Assembly (NCBI RefSeq): GCF_000005505.3
Contig: NC_016131.3
Location: forward strand, 4,175,501 to 4,239,500
Origin: Brachypodium distachyon
Lineage: Eukaryota; Streptophyta; Magnoliopsida; Poales; Poaceae
DNA length: 64,000 nt
Direction of reading: 5' to 3'
Part shown: positions 1 to 9,508 of the stretch, piece after piece
Layout: every line of letters starts with the position of its first letter
Position numbering within the stretch: position 1 is the first letter of the stretch
Program-made: the position numbers and the translations under genes
Notes under the pieces: generated by a model
Told to the model about the DNA's origin: nothing
The model's database searches: none
Seen by the model: the letters and a program-made list of their open reading frames with translations, nothing else

Positions 1-729
1 GTAGCACTTGCACGGTTGCACCCCAAATGATCAGTTAAGTTGGTAGTCAAATTAATTCTATAGATCTCCCAAAAATATATCCCTCATTATAACGTGAATT
101 GAGTGGGCAGAAGGAGTAAGGAGATCATGAAACCATGGTTAAAAAAGAGAGCAAAAATGGACATCCTATTGATACTTACAAGGAACAGCATCAATGAATT
201 CACACCACTTTGCATTAAGTAACAATGCCTGGAAAAATATTTGCCTCGCAAAAAAGGAAGTGATGAAGTATCAAAAGATGGACTCATAGACATCCCCTTC
301 ACCGTGTAGCCGTAACAATAACGTCTAAGAAGTCAACCAATCTGTACAAGCAGTACAAACTGCCTGAAGCACTAAACACCAAACATAGCCGCTATTTGGA
401 ACATGCTTGGCTGCTTAATGTGGAAAGGTTATAAATCAACAGATGCAAGGACCACTGAACGAAAATAGTGAAGTCGACTGTATTTGCCTGCCCAACTTTG
501 GTACATTACAGGATTCAGGCCACACACTCACACACTCTACTATGCAAACGTCACCTCAGTACAAGCAATCAAGCATCCATGTGACTTCATAGCAACAGCC
601 TATCAATCCAGATGGTCAAAGGAGCAGTTCACGCCATATCCTGTTTTTGTGCATACTTGCTTGTCGTTCTTGTCTCTACTCGTATACGAGGACAGCAAAG
701 GTACAACAACAGTGTGTGTGTGTATATAC
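1..729 (-). other. Intron 1 (partial) of the AMP1-like carboxypeptidase gene
   Basis: This AT-rich stretch lies downstream (minus strand) of the splice donor that ends the first exon of the carboxypeptidase gene. The donor reads CAG|GTATATAC. I looked on the minus strand for the expected second exon, which encodes the metal-binding peptidase core (GNHRDAW-type motif), and did not find it. The intron therefore extends past the window edge, or the gene is truncated. Confidence 0.55.
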
Positions 730-1683
730 CTGGTACGTGAAGTTGACCAACGTGGGGCCTGGTCCGACGCCACCGACGTCCTCCCCGAGCCCGAGCGCGG
801 CACGCCACTCCGCCGGTAAGGCCGGACCACCCAGGCTCCGTACGATCGCCGAAGCCGTCTCGGCCGACACCGGCATGGACGGGATCGTCGGGAACCGCCT
901 CTTCACTGCCTCGTGGTCGAACCCTAACCGCTCCGCGGCGCCCGTGGCGGCCCACCCGGGCGTGAGCGGGTCGCCGGGGCCCCCGAGCAGAACCATGCCC
1001 CTCTCGACGCCGCCGTCCGCGCGCCCGGCAATGAGCACGGCGACGGCGCCCCTCGCCGCGGCGCGCGCCACCACCCCGCCACGGTACCCGGCCCCGCGGA
1101 CCACCACCGCGACGCGGCCGCGGACGCCCACCCCGAGCCGGTCGAGCGCGAGGAAGTCCTCCTCGCGGCCGAGGTTGACGAACACCGCCTCCGCGACGGC
1201 GGCCCCGGACGGGGCGTACGCGTGGTAGGGCGGCACGAGGCGGCCGGCCGCGTCCGCAGGCTCGCCGACGGAGAGGTGCGCCAGGAGGGACCGGCCGTCG
1301 GGCGCGAGCAGCGCGAGGGAGGCGTGCGCCGGGTAGGAGAGCAGCGGCGCGTACTCGCGTGTTAGGGTTCGGAGCCCCGCGGCGCGGAACTTCGCGAGCA
1401 CGCGCTCGGCGACGCCCGCCGCCCCCGGCGTCCCTGCGAGGTGCGGCCCCGCGGTGAGCGCGCGGAGGTCGGCGGCGATGGTAGCATTGGCCCCCGTGGA
1501 GAGCGACAGGAACTGCGCGGCGGGGTCGGGCCGCCCCGCCGCAAGGCGTTGTGGTTCCCCGGTGCGGCCGTGGAGCGCGAGCAGCGAGACGAGGAGCAGG
1601 AGCCCCAATGGCAGGAGGACGCGGGCGGCGCCAGCAGGCAGCGAGCGGGTCAGTGACAGGGGTTGCGGGGAGGAGTGCGGCAT
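730..1683 (-). CDS. Glutamate carboxypeptidase II-like / AMP1-PLA3-type protein, exon 1 (partial)
   Basis: First exon (318 codons) of an M28-family glutamate carboxypeptidase II-like membrane protein related to Arabidopsis AMP1 and rice PLASTOCHRON3/GOLIATH, which restrain leaf initiation and meristem size. The start is the ATG giving [10 protein letters not shown]; a further in-frame codon upstream is GTG, not ATG. Residues about 21-38 form a hydrophobic signal anchor ([19 protein letters not shown]), as expected for this type II ER or plasma membrane family. Then come a segment with [11 protein letters not shown] and a protease-associated domain (about 150-260, with [10 protein letters not shown] and [20 protein letters not shown]). 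The exon stops at LVNFTYQ followed by a consensus donor. The catalytic zinc-peptidase and dimerisation domains should lie on exons left of the window; family members are about 700 aa. The exon is very GC-rich, normal for grass 5' exons. Identity is strong from the domain order; the exact orthologue is inferred. Confidence 0.85.
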
Positions 1684-2708
1684 TTCGCGGCCGCGGCACA
1701 CGCGTCGGACTCGGCGGCGGCGGCGAGTGGGCCGCGTGTTGGGGCCTTTGGCAGGCAGATATCACCCACGCACGCTGCGTAGCACGTACTGGCAGTCTAG
1801 CACACCACCCGTGTGCAGCTTTATTTTACGGTTACGCGCAACGGGCCATGGAATGGAGCTGGTACAAACTTTTAAGTTCTGTTCATCACAGGACCCTTCC
1901 AAAGAGAAGTTCATCAGAACGTACTGCACTGCACCACTACTCCCACGCTTTAGAATCTGGATGGGATGCTCTTGGCACTTTCCGAGCGGGGGTCCCCGCC
2001 CCGTCGGCGGTTTCCACTTGGGGCGAGTGCCGCCGGCCCGTTTCAGGGATCGGATTGGCTTTGGGTCGAGTCGACGTCGGCATCGGAGCCGGATTGGCTG
2101 CCTCCGACGGTGCGCTGCGCACCGCACCTGCCGAGCCCAGTGCGACCAGGCCTTTCGGCTTTCGCGGTTGCGCCGCGCGGCCCTCCAACTTTTTCCGAAT
2201 TCTGACGTGCCAACTGCCAAGAGAAAGAAGCATGACAGCACAAGGCGACCGAGGGCACCTGGCATTGCTGGAGTCGGTGCGTTTTGGCTCTCTCTTTGGA
2301 CGGGTTCTCCCCTGTCGTCTCGCTGTACCGAAGTTCTTATCCTCATAGCGTTCTGGATTTCGATCGATTTTTAGTACAGTAGGATACCACAAAGGCACAA
2401 GCGCTGTACCAAACAGTTTAGTAAGCAAGACGCGAGTTACTCATAGAAGTTCAGTTTGCTAGTGTGATGAGTTTGTCGTGACATGGGAATAACCAAACCC
2501 CAACTCAACAAGAGCAAAAGCATTGTGCAAGTGTACAGCACAGCGGCTGCTTTCGCAAAAGTGCTCGGGATTCCACCTCATCAAGCACTGCTGCTGCTAT
2601 CACAACGGTAACGGCAGTTCGCTTTCTCTTTGGACCGATACTAAAATGTTACGTTCGTGTTCCACTTTGTAACGAGCGCACGGTTGTGTCCCAAATTAAT
2701 TGTCCAAA
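1684..2708. other. Intergenic region upstream of the carboxypeptidase gene
   Basis: GC-rich DNA, grading to AT-rich beyond about 2,340. It should hold the promoter and 5' leader of the minus-strand carboxypeptidase gene. Long overlapping open frames exist on both strands, but they show no recognisable domain, are arginine- and proline-rich shadows of high GC, and have no convincing start context. I see no gene. Confidence 0.5.
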
Positions 2709-2792
2709 CATTACACGTATCTAGACACTATTTAGATATACATACATCCATATTTGATCAGATTTAAGACACTTAATATGGTATGGAGAAAG
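2709..2792. mobile_element. Degraded Stowaway MITE remnant
   Basis: The text ATTACACGTATCTAGACACT, then ATACATCCATATTTGATCAG and ACACTTAATATGGTATGGAG, matches the body and right end of the better-preserved Stowaway copy at 13710-13820. The left terminal inverted repeat is not recognisable, so only the right part is assigned. It is followed by TA, the expected target dinucleotide. Confidence 0.55.
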
Positions 2793-3381
2793 TACCCGGG
2801 AATACCTTGGGTCGGGCCAAAAGTTTCGGCCCTGGCTTCACATACCCGGCAGCAAAAGGACAAGCTCAGCCCACCACGAGACAAAAAAAATGGTATTAGA
2901 AATATTAAATTAATCATTTTGGGTATAAGCATTTTTCTCAAATATACTACTCTCTCTGATTTATAATACGTATCTCGGACTATTTTAGAAACTTATCCGA
3001 CTTTTTTGGACTTTCGAGATGCTTCGAGCACAAAGTGAAGCCTGAGTCCGGCCCGAGACATCGGGCTTAGGGTCAGGCCGCCCATGCCAAAGTATACTCA
3101 CCCTATAGAGCTTGCCGGTCAACCCTCGTACTTTTCCATTTGTACGTTGGTGATCGTAAACAACCTATAGCTTAGAAATCTCTGAATGGCCTAAAACAAA
3201 ATAAATCACTAAATGTATTGGTTATTTGTAAGTAACGAGACTATCATATTAGATGGAAAGAAAGCAGAAATATGACATTGGGTAATACCCAATTAATCTA
3301 TTATATAATTTTAAAAATAGGACAGGGAGCCACCACAAACTTATCTAAAGTTAGAAAAAACAAATGGGCCCAGATTTAATG
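2793..3381. other. Intergenic, nothing recognised
   Basis: AT-rich sequence without a credible reading frame, RNA gene or clear repeat boundary. Confidence 0.5.
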
Positions 3382-3589
3382 GTTTAGATCTAAGGGTTAA
3401 TTTGACATATGCCATTGTAGTTCTGACGAATTCAAAAAATGCCACTGGAATTCTCAATTTTTTTAAATGACCCGCTGTAGTGGCATTTTTCAAGAATCTG
3501 CAAATTTGCGATTGCATTTTTCGAAAAATGAGAATTGCAGTGGCATTTTTTGAATCTGCCAAATAACTAAATTAACCTTAGATCTAAAG
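3382..3589. repeat. Foldback MITE-like inverted repeat (~208 bp)
   Basis: The two arms are near-perfect inverse copies. The left arm reads GTTTAGATCTAAGGGTTAAT and later GAATTCAAAAAATGCCACTG. The right arm read on the minus strand gives CTTTAGATCTAAGGTTAATT and GATTCAAAAAATGCCACTGC. The centre (about 3,470-3,530) is less symmetric but repeats the TGTAGTGGCATTTTT theme. This is the layout of a foldback, non-autonomous DNA transposon, possibly Mutator-like. No target duplication could be assigned with certainty. Confidence 0.65.
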
Positions 3590-5039
3590 ATAAAAATAAA
3601 TAAACATTGTGCACTAATAAACGTACACCTTAGAAGGGAAACCATTAAAAAGTATAAGAGAGATAAAATCAAATTCTACTTTGTGAAACTGTGGTAAATC
3701 CCTTAATGAGTTTAGCTACGCAAACTCGCGGCTCCTTATTTTGATTCGACAGTTATTAGTTATTACTCAGTCCCATCAAATTGCTTGCTGGATTTATCTA
3801 TTGATTCCTTGCTACTGGAGTTTGGGTGAACATTTATTTGGAGCCACAAACTACAGGTTTCATATGCATCTCTGAAAGTCTGAAGTCGATTATTACACCA
3901 GGTCAGATTTTTCGTTGTCCAAGAAATTATCCAATAAGAGCAAGATGAATAGTACCGTCGGCAGCAGGCTGTACTGTCCTGCCACGTCACCTAGAGGCAA
4001 CTTATAGCCCACTGCAGTACAATAGACTGGCTATTAGCTGGCTATATAGACCAATGAAGTATTTAATGCTTGCAAGTGTATAAAAATCTGCTAGGATTCA
4101 CAGTGAACTGCATCTTTGTGGCCACTTCAAACACAACACACATGTAAATGGAATACCAAGTATTACCAAACATAACAAATAAGATTCCAACAAACACGAT
4201 GTAAGCAACAATCTGGTGGCGCAAAGCACCATGACAACGATACTAAACATTACATGAGTCGAAATCATTAATCAAACAACATAATACTAAATAAGATCTT
4301 CAGCAAACATGCCGTAAATTTTGATCTAGACACTAACAAAAGTTTATGGCCACGTGCACCATCAACCTCCCATTTGCATACAAAAGTTTATGACGGCGAC
4401 AAAAGCATACTTCAAACTTCAGTAGAAAGGAGCAACCACCCATTTGCATCAATAACTTTGAGTCACTGTATGGGAAAAGGAAACAAAGGCAAGTGTAAAT
4501 ATTTACCAATGCAAACTTACAGTATATACTATCAGGCAGTAACACTATACTGATGTTGGAGAAAAACAAAACTATAAGCATGCATAGCTATTCAGGTTCA
4601 AAATCGAGTACTTACAAGAACTAGAACTCCATCTATAGCTGTATAACTACTTGTTTGGTTTGCTCTTTCTCCCAGGTAGGTACATGAACTACAATATCAA
4701 TATTTTCACATGTTTACCACCAACTATGAATCGCCTAGCGAACCAAAATATGATGCAAATAATGATGGCATTGCAGATTCTGAAAAACAAGACATAGTTG
4801 TTGAATGTCCTAAACTGTTCTGTTCCTACATAGGAATGAAAATAATTGATAAAGACATCCCAATCAACTAACTGGGCATGCATATGAAAGGTTGTGTAGC
4901 TAGTTAGCTTCAGCCTCACATTCACAGATTCAGTAATAAAAAAAGACCACATCAGATCATGTAGTTAATAAACAGAAAACAAAATCAGATTGTTAGAGGT
5001 TGCTGGAATTAGATTACTCGAGCTTTATAAAAACATACA

Positions 5040-5682
5040 CATGTTAGTATCTAGCAAAGTGTCATTGTTTGACCCAGCAATTCCAAAAAAAACATGTCAA
5101 ATATGAAGGTCCTGGGAAGCAACGGCTTCTAGGACCATTGTTGGTACTCCATAATCACCGCGGGTGAATTGACCCCTCCATGCTAGAGGACACAACTCCC
5201 ATCGCCAATGCATGCAATCGATACTTCCTATCATTCCAGGGAAACCACGAGACTCATTAACATGAAGTAGACGCTCGACATCCTAGCATGCGCATGGCTG
5301 CCGTACACTTCTGCAGTGGTGAGAGCCCTATTCGACCAGAACAATCTGTTCTATAAGTGAAATAGGGAGACCACTGACCAAGGGCATCCACAATGTGTAG
5401 GAAGAGGTCTCTATTCATGCGGAATCTTGTACGAAACATACGTGCGGGGTACAGTGGTTCTGCAGTGAAGTAGTCCTCCACCAGACGTTGATGAGCACCT
5501 GCATGATCCCTCCGAATGGTCTTCCTTGGACGGTGTCGTCGCTGAGATGATCCACCACCGAGCCTAGTCTTGATTTTTATCATGAGCCTCCGAGCAAAGG
5601 AGTCTAGCACATCCTGCTCATGAGTACCATAGAGTTGCATGACTTTGGATGGGGCTAGCTCATCAGAAGATGAATCTGCCAT
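5040..5682 (-). pseudogene. PIF/Harbinger (HARBI1-like) transposase pseudogene
   Basis: From its ATG the minus-strand frame starts MADSSSDELAPSKVMQLYG and contains the family hallmarks RRDHAGAHQRLVEDYF, PARMFRTRFRMNRDLFLHIV and DCSGRIGLSPLQKCTAAMRMLG (to about residue 135). Intact relatives then continue with roughly 50-70 residues before the first catalytic aspartate. Here that stretch is missing: after AMRMLG the sequence jumps, in another frame, to ERLLHVNESRGFPGMIGSID, with the DCMHWRW and WRGQFTRGDYG motifs that carry the first DDE aspartate. A TGA then falls inside the block ending SQDLHI, before GIAGSNND. The rest of the catalytic domain is absent. An internal deletion, a frame change and a premature stop make a functional transposase impossible. 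Confidence 0.85.
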
Positions 5683-6078
5683 GGTGGATGAGGTGAGGAA
5701 GATGGGTTGGTAGGCTGAGTAGGAAGATGGGTTGGCAGGCTGAGTAGGAAGATGAGAGGTAGAAAAAGAAAGAGTCTAAAGAGAAGGTATAGGAATATAT
5801 AGATGTAACCAGTTTTCTGGTGTATAATTATTGTTGCATGGTTATCCGGACTGCATTGTAGTTAAGTGTAATTGGACTATTGACTACATGATTTTTCTGC
5901 ACTTCCTACATGGTTATCCGGGCTGCATTGCAATTAATAGAATTAGGTGTGGGCTGTTGACTACAATTTAAGTATAGTTTCAACAATGTAGCATAGAACA
6001 ATCTTATATTTCAGCACAAAACAATTGATATTATCTAGCATCACAATTAAGTTTGGGCTGCAGACAGTACGAAATACC

Positions 6079-7697
6079 TTAGTCAGTTTTGCCAAATAGC
6101 CTCTCCCTGAAACACTTCAATGCGAACACGTGCTCAGATCTCACATCTTCAGGCATCCCGGTTGTATCTTGCATCATCAACGATTGGTACGTTTCTAGCA
6201 TGGCACACTCCTTGTCATCTTTTGCAGCAAGGCACGCAAGCTTCCGAGCTTCAAGATTCTCGCTGGACACACGCCTTTGTGTCTCTAACATCTCTTTGCG
6301 TCCTTCTTTTGCTGTAGTCTGAGCCTCTACAAACTTGCTCAGCTCATCTTCAAGATCTATTATACAATCTTGATCCTTTCTTTTTCGTTTCTGCTGCTCC
6401 TTAGCTTGCTTTCCGCCTAATGGCCGTTCATCTCGAGCATCATCTAGATTGAAATGCTGCCCCACTTCATCATGAACACTGAACTTTCTCTTCTCGGCTC
6501 TAGATCTTCAAGGCGTTCCAGATATGCGTCCCATTTTGGTTCCTTTTTTAGAAACTCCCAACAATGCTCATAAATAAATGGACCATCTTCTTTGTGATCT
6601 GCCTCGTAAGTTTTCATTGTCCTCTCCCTTAAATCCACATCAGATTCACCACTAGCATACAAAGCATTAGCCTCCTTCCAGCTCGCACAAAACCATGCAA
6701 CCCTTTTCTTAATTCTCCCAAAGCGATCCTTCACTTGCTTGACTAGCCTTGCCCTGTCTTTTGGGGTGGTACTACTGTAGACGGCAACAACATCTTTCCA
6801 ATATTGGTCATTCTTCTTGTAATTTGACTGGATCGGATCATTTGAATTATTCAACCAAGCACTGATCTACAATATTATCAGTAGGGGTTTATTGTTGTGC
6901 TATTAATGTAAGACATGAAGCTAGCACAAACAAACAAAACTTACCAATCTACAATCCTCCTCTTTTGTCCATTGCAAGCGTTTTCCAGTCCTTGCAGAAT
7001 CACCACCATTGGTGTCATTGGCAATATTGATTGGCTGTGGTGAAGTCCCGTTGCTCACGGCCTGTGAGTGGCTTGAATTGTTGTTAATTAAACTAAGGAA
7101 ACCACCAGGTGGATGAGAATCCAATCCCCTGCTCATACAATAGATAATCAAATAATTAACTTCAAATAATTCATACAAGTTGTTGGAAGAACATATAATT
7201 AAAACAATTCCATAGATTGGGACCAAAATTTATGCATCAGGAAATACATCCAAGATATTTTATATACATAGACAACAAGTAAAAGAAATCAGCAAGAAAA
7301 ATAAATTCTCTGTCAATCATGGACACAGGTGTAGCAACTAGCATTTTCTGTATAAATGAAGATTAACAATCACAACCATAAATTAGCAAAAACTAGCATT
7401 TGCCATCCAATTAACCTTGTCCAGCTACAACTAGGACACATGCATCAACGCTGATACATACTCATATTTAGCTATACTAATACGTGTATAACTCAAATTC
7501 AAAATTAAACCTAACATCACAACCATAAATTCATAAGCAATTGAGAAACCATACCATGCTTGTGGATCGGAGTCATCAATATTCCCAGTCGTGTACCAAG
7601 GAGCTGTAGAGCCACCAATTTCGGCACGCGGTGCCCAACAAGGCCCTTGAGCCGAAGAACCTTCTCTCCGTACGGACGGCGGTGGTCGCAGGGGCAT
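6079..7697 (-). pseudogene. PIF/Harbinger ORF1 (Myb/SANT-like, GST-T3-like) with frameshift
   Basis: ORF1-type partner protein of Harbinger transposons, thought to bind DNA and help the transposase reach the nucleus. Three exons are readable: 7697-7555 (ending DDSDPQA, donor ATG|GTATGG; an in-frame ATG at 8015 would lengthen it), 7128-6945 (GLDSHPPGGFLSLI ... LQWTKEEDCRL) and 6866-6079 (ISAWLNNSNDPIQSNYKKN ... FRERLFGKTD, stop). LQWTKEEDCRL-ISAWLNNSNDP is the Myb-like helix motif. The second part has a lysine/glutamine-rich linker and a coiled-coil C-terminus (LEDELSKFVEAQ ... LACLAAKDDKECAMLETY). Between LERLEDLEP and the frame reading KRKFSVHDEVGQHFNLDD (about 6,470-6,510) a one-base indel shifts the frame. 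The splice phases otherwise fit. It may be annotated elsewhere as a host gene, but its place beside a dead transposase argues for transposon origin. Confidence 0.75.
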
Positions 7698-8373
7698 CCA
7701 AGCGACAGGGCCGTATGCGGAAGGGAAGGCCGACGGCAGCAGAGGACGAGGCGCCGCCGGCGGGACGAGATGAGGCGCGGCGCACACGTCCTTTTGGACT
7801 TCTGGCCCATCTCCTTCCTGCAACGCCGGCGAAAGTTCTAGGGTTCGGTGGGGCGATTTGGGGGTTCTTCGATTTCGCGCCTGGGACGAGGACACGGGGA
7901 AGATTTGGCGCGCGGGATGGGAGGGCAAAGCGCGGGAGGCGAGGGCAAAGCGCGGGGGAGGAGCACGGGATCGAATCGCCGGCTCTGGAGATTGCTTCGA
8001 GCTGCAAGCGGGCATTTAGTTCTCGTGCTCTGCGCTATAGCCGAGGGACTCAGGAGTCGTCCGCTTCCCTCTTCTCACCCCTCCAGGTAGGATTTTTCTG
8101 ACGTGGACCTGCTTACAGCTTACTGAGTAGGATCTATTATTGTTGCTCTAATATGCGGTTTGCACGGTAAGCTTGAGAAAACAATTTTGGTACTTTTTTT
8201 TTGGTACTGATATTGCCATTCACATCTTTGTTAGGTTTGTGGTGAAGCAGCTATTGATCACACCTTGCTTAAGCCATCGTACATCAATCGTACTGTACTA
8301 CTCATTTCGTTGTACACCAAGCAGTTCCGTAAACTGTACTGTCACAATACTGAACTACCGACCCCCAAATTAA

Positions 8374-9402
8374 TCAACTGGAGACGGCGGCGCCGTTGCC
8401 GTGGACGAAGCGCTTCACGAGACAGACCAACTCGTGGCCCGCTTCGCCGTACGGCTCGACGGCGAAGAACCCGTGGTGCTGCCCCTCGAACTCCACGAGC
8501 TCCACGGCATGCCCCATCGCCTCGAGCCTCGCAGCGTAGTCCACGGCGCGGTCGCGCAGCAGGTCGAGCCCGCCGACCACCACGAGCAAGGGCGGGAGCG
8601 CGCCGGCGACCAGCTCCAGCGCCGGGCTCCCGGGCCCCAACGGGTTGGCCAGCGGGTGGTCCCTCGTGGCCCCCACCGGCAGCGCGAGGCGCCAGCCCTT
8701 GTCGAGGACCGGGAGCGACAGGTGCGGGCCGGGCGGGTACTCCGCCTCCGACGCCGTCCTCTGCTCCCCGCCGAACAGCGGGAAGAGCATCACGTGGCCC
8801 GCGACCCGTAATGGGCCGAGGTCGAGCTGGCCCGAGCCCAGACGGAGCGCGACCTGGTTCACGATGCCCCCGCCGGCTGAATCCCCGGAGACGAAGACCC
8901 GGCTAAAGTCCGCGGAATCCGCGAGCCAGGGGTCGGCGTTCTCGGTTCCTGTTGCTGTGGCCTGGGCGCGGACCCAGGAGAGGACGCTGGCGGCGTCGTG
9001 GAATGCCGCGGGGAGGCGGTGCTCAGGGGCGAGGCGGTAGTCGGCGGAGAAGACGAGGGCCGGGAGCTCGCCGGCAAGGCGGAGGCAGCACGAGTGGAAG
9101 TTTGGCAGGTCGAAGCTGCAGATCACGTATCCGCCGCCGTGGAAGTAGACGAGCACCGGGAGCTTCTTGTTGTTCCCGGAGGAAGAGGGGGAGAGCGGTG
9201 GCTTGTAGACGCGGAGCTTGAGGCCGCGGGCGGCGTCGTACACGACGTCCTTCCACCGGACGTCGGGCTGCCGGCCGGGCGGCGGCGGGGTGGGCAGGAT
9301 GCTGTATTCCGCGGAGCGGTCGCGGATCACCGTGCCGTCGCTGAGCAGCTGGAGGAATGGGGGCAGGTCCTCCACCACGTGCGGCGGCGAGGAGGACGCC
9401 AT
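8374..9402 (-). CDS. Class-I carboxylesterase (CXE, GID1-like hydrolase family)
   Basis: Single-exon alpha/beta hydrolase of 342 aa, the usual size for plant CXE proteins, which hydrolyse small esters and share a fold with the gibberellin receptor GID1. The oxyanion-hole motif HGGG is at residues 88-91, with the nucleophile Ser175 in GDSAGGG. The likely acid is Asp280 (VVVGGLDLLRDR) and the base His310 in GQHHGFF. The catalytic triad is complete, so it is predicted to be an active esterase and not a GID1-type receptor, in which the histidine is lost. The start is set at MASSSPPHVV. An in-frame ATG 51 bp upstream (9453) would add 17 residues, but it would leave a very short leader after the TATA box at 9501-9508. 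It resembles the CXE15 group; the substrate is unknown. It sits just outside the right end of the Harbinger element. Confidence 0.9.
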   Translation of the reverse strand: MASSSPPHVVEDLPPFLQLLSDGTVIRDRSAEYSILPTPPPPGRQPDVRWKDVVYDAARGLKLRVYKPPLSPSSSGNNKKLPVLVYFHGGGYVICSFDLPNFHSCCLRLAGELPALVFSADYRLAPEHRLPAAFHDAASVLSWVRAQATATGTENADPWLADSADFSRVFVSGDSAGGGIVNQVALRLGSGQLDLGPLRVAGHVMLFPLFGGEQRTASEAEYPPGPHLSLPVLDKGWRLALPVGATRDHPLANPLGPGSPALELVAGALPPLLVVVGGLDLLRDRAVDYAARLEAMGHAVELVEFEGQHHGFFAVEPYGEAGHELVCLVKRFVHGNGAAVSS

Positions 9403-9500
9403 AGGGGACGACGATGATGGGCCGTGAAGAAGAAGCTGAATGAAACAGTTCACTGTTGAACGGTCCGTGAAGCTGACTGAGTGTGATAATCTCTGCGCTC

Positions 9501-9508
9501 TTTATATA
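9501..9508 (-). promoter_or_regulatory. TATA box of the carboxylesterase gene
   Basis: The minus strand reads AGTATATAAAGAGC. A start of transcription about 30 bp downstream gives a leader of roughly 70 nt to the preferred ATG at 9402, and under 20 nt to the alternative ATG at 9453. Confidence 0.65.

Larger units (their letters stand above)
3994..8148 (-). mobile_element. Decayed PIF/Harbinger transposon (~4.15 kb)
   Basis: The segment holds both genes of a plant PIF/Harbinger element in the same (minus) orientation: a DDE transposase remnant and the accompanying Myb/SANT-like ORF1. Candidate termini are GAGGCAACTTATAGCCC at the left and, read inward from the right, GAGCAACAATAATAGATCC. They share GAG-CAAC, ATAG, ACT and CAGTA blocks and look like imperfect terminal inverted repeats. 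Flanking triplets are CTA and TAA, so the expected 3-bp TWA target duplication is not intact. About 1 kb at each side of the transposase and the region 5683-6078 between the genes are AT-rich and noncoding. Both genes are broken, so the copy is probably immobile. Boundaries are the least certain part. Confidence 0.7.

Noticed and set aside
1551..2428. Overlapping open frames on both strands upstream of the carboxypeptidase gene
   Set aside because: They overlap each other in several frames and are Arg/Pro/Gly-rich because of high GC, with no domain and no splice logic.
2949..3010. Possible Stowaway end (CTACTCTCTCTGATTTATAATACG)
   Set aside because: Only one worn terminus is seen; no partner end within 400 bp.
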